Assembly (NCBI GenBank): GCA_905250125.1
Contig: CAJNOL010000104.1
Coordinates: 87,897-151,896, forward strand
DNA from: Rotaria sordida
Lineage: Eukaryota > Rotifera > Eurotatoria > Philodinida > Philodinidae
Length of the DNA stretch: 64,000 nucleotides
Direction of reading: 5' to 3'
Below, piece by piece: positions 1-11,000 of this stretch. Both the position numbers and the translations under genes were made by a program. Positions within the stretch are counted from its first letter, which is position 1. Every line of letters begins with the position of its first letter. A model generated the notes under the pieces. That model was given only the letters and a program-made list of their open reading frames with translations. It ran no database searches and had not been told where the DNA came from.

Positions 1-5
1 GCCTG

Positions 6-282
6 CTCTCTAAAAAAATAGGTATTCTCGGGAACCGGCCGAAAAAGGTTTCCGAGGGCTCGAAAACCCATTTTTTTACCCTCGGAAACTTTTTAAAGGA
101 TTTTCAAACCTCGGAAACCCTTAAAAGATTTCATAAAGGGACACACTCGAAAACCGATAATGGTTTCCGAGTTTATCCCTATATGAAACCCTTTAAGGGT
201 TCCTGAGAGCCAAAAAATGGGTTTCCGAGGTTCGGAAACCTTTTTCGACCGGTTTCCGAGAATACCTTTTTTTTTAGAGAGT
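6..282. repeat. Palindromic fold-back (MITE-like) element
   Basis: Almost the whole segment is one imperfect inverted repeat. The left end (CTCTCT, A-run, GGTATTCTCGG, then ACCGG/CGAAAAAGGTTTCCGA) is mirrored at the right end (ACCTTTTTCGACCGGTTTCCGAGAATACC, then T-run, AGAGAG). The match continues inward to a centre near 145. The octamer TTTCCGAG recurs many times inside on both strands. No coding capacity is visible. This is typical of a non-autonomous terminal-inverted-repeat or fold-back element; the family is not recognised. Confidence 0.85.
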
Positions 283-741
283 GGTACATGTTGTATTTCA
301 CAAGTTGCCTGCTATCGCTATGAGGTTTTTTGAAATTTTTTTTTTGAAGAGAAAATTGGCATTATCGACTCTCATGCTTGGGGAACTGAGGTTCCTTCTG
401 TAATTTTTTACTGGTTCCACCAATATTCTAAAGATCTGATAAATGTTGAAGCTTATGCGTGAATTTTATAAGAAAAAAAGCTTCAATATAGGTCTGAGAG
501 TATGATACATGATACAAATCATATTGGAAACTAGAATATTATCCCTATGATTGTGCATCTTTTTTTTGACTAATTCTCATTTGGCAATTGCTAACTCATT
601 TTTCTCGTATCTGTACATTTGACGTGAAAACAATAAATCATTATAGCAAATTATCTTGATTCAATTTTTTAGATAAAACTCTATCTAAACGAAAATATTG
701 ACGCTAGCTACATTATCTCACTTTCAACTACAATATCTAAT
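283..741. other. Upstream region of the IAP gene
   Basis: AT-rich non-coding sequence between the fold-back element and the IAP start codon. A T-run ending in AG at about 665-672 could be a 5' UTR splice acceptor. No core promoter motif can be defended by eye. Confidence 0.4.
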
Positions 742-3490
742 ATGAGAGAAACGCTAACAGAATCATTTACTTCATCTAAACAATCTGTAAATGATGCTTC
801 TATGTTGAGTGATGGAAAACAAAACCTCGAATCTTCGATGCAATTTAGAGATTTACAGCCATTAGTACAGCTGAATAGAACTAATGCGGAGGAAGAGCTC
901 TCTAAGTCCAAGATTTCCATGATAACGAGCCAAATATGCAAGAGCTTGAATCAAGTGCGATCGACTGCTGATAAAAACAATCCAGATCGAGTAGGATCTG
1001 AGTGTTCGAACGCAAAAATACAAGACAAGACTCAGTCTAATGTATCAACATCGAATGGGTGTAAAGTTACATCACAAGGTGTCCATGGGTTATCTAAGGT
1101 TCTAGAAACATGCCGGCATATTATTAGACAACCAGGTGTTCACTCTGTTAATGCTTTGAAAGGAGCAGGATTTCATTACACATGTGTTGGCGACGCAGCT
1201 CGTTGCGATGATTGTCAACTAGAAGTAACTGGTTGGAGATTGGATATGGATCCATTTTCAGTTCATGCGCAACTTAGTCCAAATTGTGCATTTGTTAAAT
1301 CTATCAAACCATCGACTGATGTCTTCTTCTTATCTTCGTGTCATACACCGGCAACTATTAGTACTGATTTACCAACTACTGATTCCAGTGAACAAGATAA
1401 GTTCTCTAAATGTCAAAAAACAAAATTAACCAACGAAAGTATTCAGACACCTGCTTTTGTCGAAGTGGAAATGCTGAAACAAATACGTCGTCAAACATTT
1501 TCACACTGGCCGCATCGAATTACACCATCTCAAGCACAAATGATTCAAGCTGGCTTTTTCAATTGCAATGTTGGTGATCGGGTGATCTGTATCTATTGTA
1601 ACCTCATTTGTCAGCAATGGACGCCACATACAGATGATCCATGTGAAGTGCATAAAACACTTTCGCCTCAATGCCCTTTTGTGCTGAACATGTTAGTACG
1701 TCGTGAAGCCACGCCTTTATCAATCATTAATCTGAATTCCGTGACTGACGGAACATCAACAGTTGCTGCTGTTACTAATGCCTTTCGCTCGCATGAGATT
1801 GTGCTTACTGCCGCTTGTAACTCGTATTATATAGAAATTCCAAAACGCCATCAATCATTTACTACGTGGCCCAGCGACCCACTTCCATCCGTTGATGATC
1901 TCGTTCGCGCCGGGTTCTTTTATACTGGTAATAGTACCATCGTTACATGTTTCTACTGCAATGGCTCATTGCAGAATTGGGGCGCAAACGATAGTCCTAC
2001 AATTGAGCATGCTCGGTGGTTTCCACATTGTGGATATGCAAAACAACTCTGTGGAGATGATCTATATCGAAAAATCCAGGAATCGAAACGAACTGCACAA
2101 GGTTCATTTTCGAAGCTTTTTGACTTCTAAATAAAATGATCAAGTTATCTTGTTATTTTGTTTTTAGAACGTGCTAGACCCAAAGAGACAATCAACAATA
2201 TTACGAGTAGTGCCCAAAAATTGCAAATATCGGATGAAAGTACATTGTCGCGTTTTGTGGCGGCTCGCCTAGATTTGCCTATATCGCAAAAGTTGCTTAA
2301 CCAAAATTTCAAATTATCGATCATCAAACGTTGTTGGGAGGATCAACTTCGGTTAAAATGTATGTAAAAAAATATCCTGTTCACAACTATAACATGAAGT
2401 AACTGCAATTAATATTATCTTTTAGTGGATGATTTCGTTACCGACTGCGATCTATTGATGGCTTGTACTATTCTACAGAAACAAATCACTGGTATTAACG
2501 GCAAGAAAGAGAATATCATAGTGCCCAGTATTAAAATGCGACAAGTGCGCGAGGCATTTCTATCAGGTATTGTCTTTAGAAAAAAAGAATCACTTTATCA
2601 AGTACGAATTTCCTCTTCTATTTTCTCTTCGTCACGAGCATCAAAATAAAGTCAGCATCTACTTATTGATGTAGATAAGTAAATACGATGTGTCCTGCTT
2701 ACTTAATCTGCTTTGAATAAAATAATGATTTATGTAAAAAATTAACAGCATGGACAATATTTACTTGTTTACCTCAATAAGTGGATGTTTGTCTTTAGCT
2801 ACGCATTTATCAATAAAAAATTTTCAATGCAATGTCTGCGCGATGAACGTGTGACGTATGATAGAGTCTATTTAGTCATAATCTAAACATTTGCCTAACA
2901 TTTCTGACAGTTAGTAATGGAATTATTAAATCTGCATTTTGAGATCACGATATAAGGTTGAGTGCGAAGTTCAAATACCTCGCTTTTAATAGCTTCACAC
3001 ATAAACAATCATGTTTCACAAAAGAAAATAGGACATCAATTAAATATTTATTACTACGTAGTAGAGCTTAAATATCATTCGTATTGTCCAACTCCTATGA
3101 TATAAATATTATTTAGAAATCCTTCCTGCACAATCATCGACATCGTCTCCTACTGCAGCAGTCTCAACGAGTTCATCGAACGCTTCTGATGTTGAAATGA
3201 CCACTACATCTGAATCATCTACTACCCAATCGAACTCAAGAACATCCGTAGATCGAGTCACTGAAGAGACGAAAATATCCAAGAAAACTTCAACGAGTTC
3301 CAATTCTCAGCCTATCCAAACGATGAATACAGGTTCAACAAACCCATGCGCGCTGTGTTTGACCGAGGACAAGGCTCTGGCTTGTATTCCATGTGGCCAT
3401 CTGGCCACGTGTGTTCCATGTGGGCATTCACTTCGATCATGCCCAATATGCCGGCAAAAGATAGACGGATTTATTCGCATATATATGTAA
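742..3490 (+). CDS. Inhibitor of apoptosis protein, three BIR domains plus RING
   Basis: Four exons read 742-2101, 2168-2359, 2426-2566 and 3117-3490, joined in phase to 688 aa. After a Ser/Asn-rich N-terminus come BIR1 (~120-190), BIR2 (~248-320) and BIR3 (~370-435), each with the Cys-x2-Cys...His-x6-Cys zinc ligands and the GAGF/QAGFF/RAGFF core. A helical segment encoded by exons 2-3 follows, then a Ser/Thr-rich linker. The C-terminus is a C3HC4 RING (~642-680; CALC, CGHLATC, CPIC). Family knowledge: RING IAPs bind caspases and other targets through BIR grooves and act as E3 ubiquitin ligases in the cytoplasm. Cys-to-His spacing in BIR2 is 17 residues rather than the usual 16, as in BIR1 and BIR3. 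The last intron (550 nt) is long for this locus. Family assignment is firm; one-to-one orthology with XIAP, cIAP or DIAP is not claimed. Confidence 0.93.
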
Positions 3491-4123
3491 CCTATTTATT
3501 TATTTAATTCCCGTGTGTGTGCATGTGTTCCTTCATTCACACTCACAACTTTAACATGTTGATGAAAATTATCTCTTGAAACATAAGTTATTAAGCCATA
3601 TCTATCATCGGTAAGCTCTCGACAGTCATCGAAATCAAATGTTTTTTTTAATTTCAAGTAAAATATGTGATTTTGTTATGAAAAAGTTGAACATCAGAGC
3701 AATTTAACCCTTGTTGGCGTATTCAGAACGGTTTATTTTTTTCAGTAACTTCTATTGTCAATTGACGGTTAGTTTAAACTTTTAGAGCAGCGTTATTCTA
3801 TCTTTAGAACCTACATATTACATGTAGATAGCAAATATTCTTGATCATCTGATGGAATTTTCAATGAATTACTATTTAAGTCTTTTTGTCAAATGTAATG
3901 CACTCTAAAGAATAATTTTAGAGACTTTTTATGACGAAAAGAGAAATTATTTTTTACCCACGTGTGTGAAGACAAAATTGAGTTTAGCTATGATTACACT
4001 ATTTCATCATTTATCACTTAATTCAATTGTTGATTCAATTCCATTACTTGTGAAGAAGCATTATTCATTGAAGCATCTATAGCATCATTCTAATTGAGCA
4101 GAAATAATGTAGGAAATTATTTT

Positions 4124-4351
4124 TTAAATATTCACAGATCCATTATTGACACCATTTATGTCCTCCATATCAGTTTTCAAGCGATTCAAAATTGTGGCAA
4201 ATTCGGTATTTTCCTTTTTTCGTTTATTATATCGCACACGACAAACATTACAAATCTTTGATACACTTGTTAGCGCTTTCATAGTTTGTATCAATATAAA
4301 CATGGATAGGCGCGCTGATCTTAAACGTTCAATATCGGAACTGCGATTCAA
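4124..4351 (-). pseudogene. Possible orphan exon or gene fragment
   Basis: An open minus-strand frame of about 75 residues follows a plausible acceptor (GAATCGCAG). It encodes a basic, coil-like peptide with a Cys-x2-Cys pair (KICNVCRVRYNKRKKEN) and ends in TAA. No ATG begins it and no companion exon was found. The codon content looks more protein-like than the surroundings. It could be the last exon of an unseen gene, a transposon remnant, or chance. Confidence 0.18.
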
Positions 4352-4739
4352 CAGAGACCCACAAGAACAACAAAAGTTAGTCGTTTTCAGAAAATTCTAG
4401 TATGCAAATATGTGTTTCATGACACGACGATGACACATTGATCGTGCAGTAAGATGTGTCGAGTATCCCTACAATATGTGTATGTGGGTGTAGGTGACGA
4501 TGCGTGTGTGTATGTGTCTATTATTCACTCATATCTTACTGAAACCTACAACCATGCCTACGTCCTACTCAGACTCACCGTGACACGACACTACCTCGCA
4601 TGACATTTTCGCATGTAACACTACCGCGCCGACACTTCCGCGCAAAATGATTTTTTTCTTTTCTATTTACGCTTAGTTAATCGTTCTCTCAATCTTTAAT
4701 TAACTGTTTCGTTCTCGTATTATTGGATCAATTGAACTC

Positions 4740-4940
4740 ATCAGTATGAATAAAAGAAAGGGAATATGAGTTTGGGTCTCGGTGTAGGTCTGAGTGTACA
4801 TGGTGTGAATGAACGTAGGCCTGGGCGTGGATCCGGGCTTGAGTATGAGTGATATGGATGTGAGGTGCATGGGTGAGAATGGATCTGGGTGTNNNNNNNN
4901 NNCTACACCCAGAGTCGCACTAACTACATCCACACATGTA
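4740..4940. repeat. GT-rich degenerate repeat with strand switch at the gap
   Basis: From about 4760 to the gap the + strand is a G/T-rich string of GGGTNTGGG-like words. Immediately after the gap (4903 on) it becomes the complementary C/A-rich type (CTACACCC..., ACATCCACACATG). Such a switch at an N-run suggests an inverted or hairpin-like repeat collapsed in assembly. Confidence 0.55.
4893..4902. other. Assembly gap (10 N)
   Basis: Run of ten N inside the GT-rich tract. Confidence 1.
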
Positions 4941-7900
4941 AGTTAACATAATCAGAACAGAACAAAAGTTTATTTTGCGCGTAAGTGTCAGTGCGAAAAT
5001 GCCATACGTAAAAATGTCAGTCAACCCATATCCAAATCCACATCCAAAGGTTTCGTAACATGCGTAATTAGTGTTGATAAACAATGGAGGTCACTATCAA
5101 GAAGATAAAGACAATCATCAAAAGCCGCGACATTGATTTGGAATTTAGTTAAAGTTTAATGCAAACTTATCTTTGTTGATCGATTAGAAAACCAAATCGA
5201 TAAGCTTCGATAACAAAATAAGTGACAAAAATTTAAACTGATTAATTCTTTACTTAATTGATGATAAATTCGAGGTGAAACTTTTTCACAAATTATATGA
5301 AGAACTTGATTGTCCATTGAAGATATACGATAAAATGATGATTCAATGGCATCATGTAGTGTGCTCTTTCATAATATATAATATTAGAACAATTAGATAT
5401 CAGAAATCAATTGAAAAATTGTTAAAGATATAATTCAATACAAGATTATCATTGACTTTATTTATTTAAATTTAAAAACTACAAAATATGAAAGTATAAG
5501 AAGCAGAGACTGTAATTAGTTTGGGTAGATTCGGAGACTTGTAAATGGTAAAATTGAAAATGTTCTGGTATCAGAACAGAAACCAAAGATTATATTTTAC
5601 ATGTTCGATTGCATCCTAAAAAAGAGATGACCAGGTAGTATCGTATCAAATGACTTAATATAACCAAAGAAACAGACTTTTGAAATTTTTCCAGAATTCT
5701 TGCAAGCATATTTTGAAGTTATTTTGTTTAGATTGGAGCCATGATCGAGATTGCGGCCACTAGAAACGAAATCCTTATGACTAGAATCAAAGAAAAACTT
5801 GATCTTGCATATCTCAAGTCAAATCACCTAAGAACCATATCACTTTCGAGCCAATAAGATTAGGAAAAAGTGTACTTAATTTTTTATTTCGTCTAACTTT
5901 CTTGCGACTGATATTAGGAAAGTCAATTTTCTCAATCTTTTGGATAGATAAATAATGAATCACTTTTATATTTGCAGATTTCTTGTATTGTATCAATAGA
6001 TGTTTAATCTTAATCTTAGAACATGAAGAAAAAGATTTCTTCATTTCATGAGTGTATTGAGATTAGTTCAAAGGTTATTTTGATCGAATTATCGAGGAAA
6101 TACCACGTATCTATCTGGAGAAAGAAGATCCTTTACAGTTTACATTTATTTTCAATTTTTTTTTGAGCTTAGAATTAAAGTAGAAAAGAATTGATAAAAA
6201 ACAAACGCCTTGGCGTGAAGTTGACGGTGTACTCTTATCTTACAACCACACTCGTACTAATGTCGATGTCACTAGTCTCTTCAGAAATGAAGATATCTTC
6301 TATTAACATTTGTTTGATTCTTTTCGAACTCTTTCTTTTTTTCATGAAGAAATAGTTCAAGTGTTCTTTAGAGTGCAACACAATACTTTATGTAAAGTTA
6401 TCTATTGATATCTATGAAAAAACCATCACATTTGACAAAGATAATTATATCAGTTTATGAAAGAAACATATTTCAATTAAAGATATTCACAAATTCTTGA
6501 ATTTTTGTTTTATGTATTCAATAATTCAAGCAGAATCTTTAAAGCGTTACTTTTGAATACACAAACAGAGGATTAATCGATTAAGCATCTTACAATTTAT
6601 TTCTTAAAAAAGATGAACTCAGTTGTACTAGCAGTCACTAGTAGGGTGTCGTTTCACCTGTAAATTATTCCTGTAATCATGTGTGTTACAACTGACATGC
6701 AAACACATTTTTGAGAAGCTGAATTTATGGGGTCGACACTTTCATAAGAATCTATCGAGATGACAAAGACAAGATATGTGTTATTATTCAGCTGGTTTTC
6801 GGCTCATCTGCAACAAAAAAACATGAAGTTGAATATTCTGAGTCAATTAATGATGAATTTTTACAAATAAAAATGTCAATTAAAAGCAGTTGTTGCTTAA
6901 CAAATGAGCTTATCAAACTGATGCCACCATTAGCATTCACATGATAACATGACCTGAATAAGTTATTTGTAGATAATTCGTTTTTTTTTTCTCTAATTTC
7001 TTCTAATATCGATTATTTGAACTTATCGTATGCAATTTTCCAACCAAAACAATGCATTTATTATCCACTAAAATAATTAAAAAAAATTAACTAAAGAAAA
7101 ATCAAGATTTCTATAAATCATACACGAGCTCTTAGATACAATAAAAACGAAAAGCATCCTACATATTGATTTTCAAAGGTACAAATAAAACAAATTCAAT
7201 TTGCTTATGGACTGATTTTTGATATTTACTGTGAATATAAGCATAGTGCCTTGTATAAATAGATAGCTTCAAATTATAAAGTTTATTCGATTTACAAATA
7301 GTCAAATTACAGTTTTAGACATTCTTGATAAAGAATTTATTGAATCGATTCGAGAAAGAATGAACTTAAGTTAACTAGAGATAGAAAGTGTTCTAGTTCT
7401 CGACTACATAAAACTTCTAGTTAAGATTCACTCCTTGTAATAATTTATTAAAAATTGATTATTACGCCTGTTCCATTACTTATTTCAATATTTGTTTGTA
7501 GTATTACTAATGTTATATATTTGTTATTTGGAGATTCATGATAAACGAAATAAATGTAACATTGCTTTTTTTCTGAAAGAAAAATATGCTTTTGACACTA
7601 TTGTTTTCTAACAAAGAAATAACCTTCATAATCATAAACACATTTTCGTAAACTACGTAATAGAGCAGTACTCAACCACCCAAAGATTTCTCGTTACGCT
7701 ACGGTGCGATACAAGTATTCGCCATTATTTATTCTCAGTAATGATTCATCACTATTTCTGTTCATAAAAATGTTTGCATGATTTTTTTTTAAAATTCTTT
7801 AAGAATTAAAATTCACTTTAAAAAATATTTATTTTAGTAAATTCTTTCTTTTCAAGAGTCTTCAAACTATTTTCTTATTGGCTTTTATGAATTATCCAAT

Positions 7901-8026
7901 AAGAATTTTTGTTTAGTTAGAGTAGAGAAAGGTATGACTTATCACGGAAACTCAACGTCAACAGGTAAAAAATATACCTGAACTAACAATTATTGATTAC
8001 AATAATACATGTTACGTTTTGTGTAG

Positions 8027-11000
8027 ATGGCCTCCGGTTTAGTAACAAAAGAAATTGAATCTCGTATTAAGTGATAAAGTCAATGATTTTTTTTCGTTAT
8101 TTTTTTTAATTTTTCTTATTCAGACAATCACCTGCACATCTCTTTGAAGTTTTTCTTGAAATTCATCAATCGATTAATAACGAACGTAGGTCTATTCTTT
8201 TTTATAAATATTTAAAAATTAAAATATAAATTTATTTTAGCACCTGCAATTTTAATTCAATATCCAAATGATTTCTCAGATCCAATACTTAAAACGGCTG
8301 CTAATTTTGCATATCCCTGTAAAATTCCATCGTATGAAAATTTATTTTTTTGTTTCAAAAATAGAAAGATAGATAAATAGATCATTTTTTTCCAGCGATG
8401 ATCAAAGTGAATATTTCACATTTGTTGTTCTCGATTCAACAAGTTTAATTTTTCGTTTCGGATATTGTCGTCGATCTAATCGAGAATCTACTTGTTTATG
8501 TATAATGAGGTATGAATATCTAAAAATTTCCCTGAGATAAATAAAATGTTTTTTTTTTGCGATAGTTATTATCCATGGTTTGAAATATTTTGTAATATTC
8601 TTAATGATGTATCACAAATAATTAATACACAATCAGTATGTTTTTATTATTATACTGCAATTTGGTTATTGTTTTTTTCAAGGTCGCAGAAGTTGAAACA
8701 TTTTTATCATCATTATATAATTATAAATTAATGTCAATTGAAGAATTTTATAAACGTGGAGGAAAAGAAATGATTGAAATTAATAATCTTTCAAAAGTAT
8801 AATGAATATTATTAAATGTTTTATTTATGTTGAAATTATGTAGGTTTATAGTTATCCTCGACCTGATCAACGTATACTTCCTTCAATATCATCTAATGTA
8901 AATATTTTAAAATAAAATAATTAGTAAAAGAAAAAGAAAGAAAAAGCAACGTTTATTATTCAGAGCAATTTTACAATAATGTTTTCTCGATTGGGTCCAG
9001 ATATGACTCTACGTCTTTTTGCACATTTAATTTTTGAACGAAGAATTTTATTTATTTCATCAAAACTTTTTCATTTAACTGGTTAGTTTAATTTTCAATC
9101 AAAATTTATTTTTATAAGTTTTGTTTTCTTAGCATGTGCTTGTGGATGTTTACATTTAATTAATCCATTGCATTGGTAAGAATCAAACTTATTTAAAAAC
9201 AAGTAAATTTATTTTCTCTTTTGATTCAGGCAAAGTATTTTTTTACCAATTCTTCCCGAATCTCTGACATGGACAGCACAATGTACAGCACCATATATAA
9301 TTGGAATACATTCAAGTATTTATTCGAGAATGAATAAAAAAGAACTAGGTGATGTAGTAATAGTAAATATTGATGATAGAAAAATTGAATCACAATATGA
9401 TGATCTGAATTTATTTCCTAAACATTTAATACGTAATATGAAAAAAGATATTCAACAATCATCACAATTTATTGAAGATCACTTAGCAAGAATTTTTCTT
9501 CGAGCTATGGCATCTATTCTTGGTTAGTAAGAGAAATTGGATTAATAGAAATTTTGTTTTGTTTTTGTTGATAGGAAATTATGCAAGTGGATTTGTAATA
9601 AAAAATGAACAATTAGATTTCGATAGAAATGTTTATTTGAGACAATATTTAAAATCTGATTTAAATATGTTTATGTCTTCTGTTGTTAATACACAAATGT
9701 TTGAACAAGTAATAAAGAAAAAAAAAAGATTTTTACATATTTGATTATTGTTAATTTAAGTTTTCTCGGCATCGAACTTATCTGCAACTTCATCCTGATA
9801 TTGATGTTGATGAATTTGATATTGAAGTAAAAAGTTTTGAACAAAGTCAACAATCAAAAAGAGTAAGTTGTATGAAAAAAAAAGATTGAATACATTTCAT
9901 CGGATTGAACTAGATCTATTTTTGATAAGTTCTTTTATTTTATTAACATATTATTGATAATTTGGAAAAATAAGTAGTGAGCCACAACATGAACATTTGA
10001 TGAAAAAATGACAGTCATCTTTTTTGCAATTTGTATAATATTCAATACACTTTGGTCAATGACCGACTTTTAAGTTTAGAAAAAAATATTCTAGCTCTTT
10101 AAGAGTTTGAAAAAATCCTAAACCCCGAAAAGAGTAGAAAGACTTACAGAATAAACCATGGAGCTCTTGCTGTACCGTTCTATTTCCAAACTTTGTTCTA
10201 ACAGTTTTTCTGTTAGAAAAAGTATGCATGCTTTCCCAACTAAGGATTTCTAAAAATTCGCATTCAGTGTAGTTAGTGCGCACAGTTTCAAATTTGATGA
10301 AACTTTCACAGAATATTTTTTTTCGTCTAACACGCTTACTTAGTTAGTATAAAGATGTATAAATGTTTTCGAAGTACAGGTTGTCATGACTGTCCTGAAT
10401 CATAGTTATGACCATGATGAATTTTTCAAAAAAGCTTGGTGACCGTGACCAAAATTTAGTCATGACTAGTATCAAGAGTTAGCTCATGTTCTTCTTTTAA
10501 AATCTTGTAACTAAATCTGATATCATAATAACAGATGATTTGAATGGAGTAAGATCAGCAGCAAGAGCACGCCGAAAGAAATTTATAAGATCTAGTCTGT
10601 TAAAAGTCTCAAGTGAATCAGTATCGAAAATAATGAATTCATCTAATGCATTCGTAACTTTCATCATTCAGTTTGCGTACGACATTATTCAAGTTGTTCT
10701 TCATCGAATCAAAATATTTTTATTTTGCTCGTCAAATAAAGGAGAACTTCAATGATATGAGTCGATGTACTTTTGTATATTATTGGTATGATTAGTTGCT
10801 TTGTAACAGGTCACACTAATGCAACCTATAGAACTTTTGTGAGTCACAGTCACGATCGTAACCATTGTGATCGTGACCAAAAAATAATCGTCATACCGAT
10901 ATCTATTCTGAAATGAGATACAAAACTTCCTAAAAATCGTTTGTTTTTAAAGGTATTAGGCGTTCTTTTGTTTCAGATGTACTTTAAAAGAAACAAACAT

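Larger units (their letters stand above)
3491..8026. other. Intergenic region, mostly without recognisable features
   Basis: AT-rich spacer between the IAP and DENND1 genes. It contains a possible exon fragment on the minus strand (4124-4351), a GT-rich degenerate tract interrupted by a 10-N gap (about 4440-4940), and long stretches (4940-8000) where no convincing coding frame, RNA gene or repeat was seen. Confidence 0.5.

Noticed and set aside
10540-10755. 71-aa ORF in DENND1 intron 12 with a basic start (GVRSAARARRKKF)
   Set aside because: It could not be joined to the neighbouring exons in phase with any AG acceptor; exon 9862 to 12206 joins cleanly without it.
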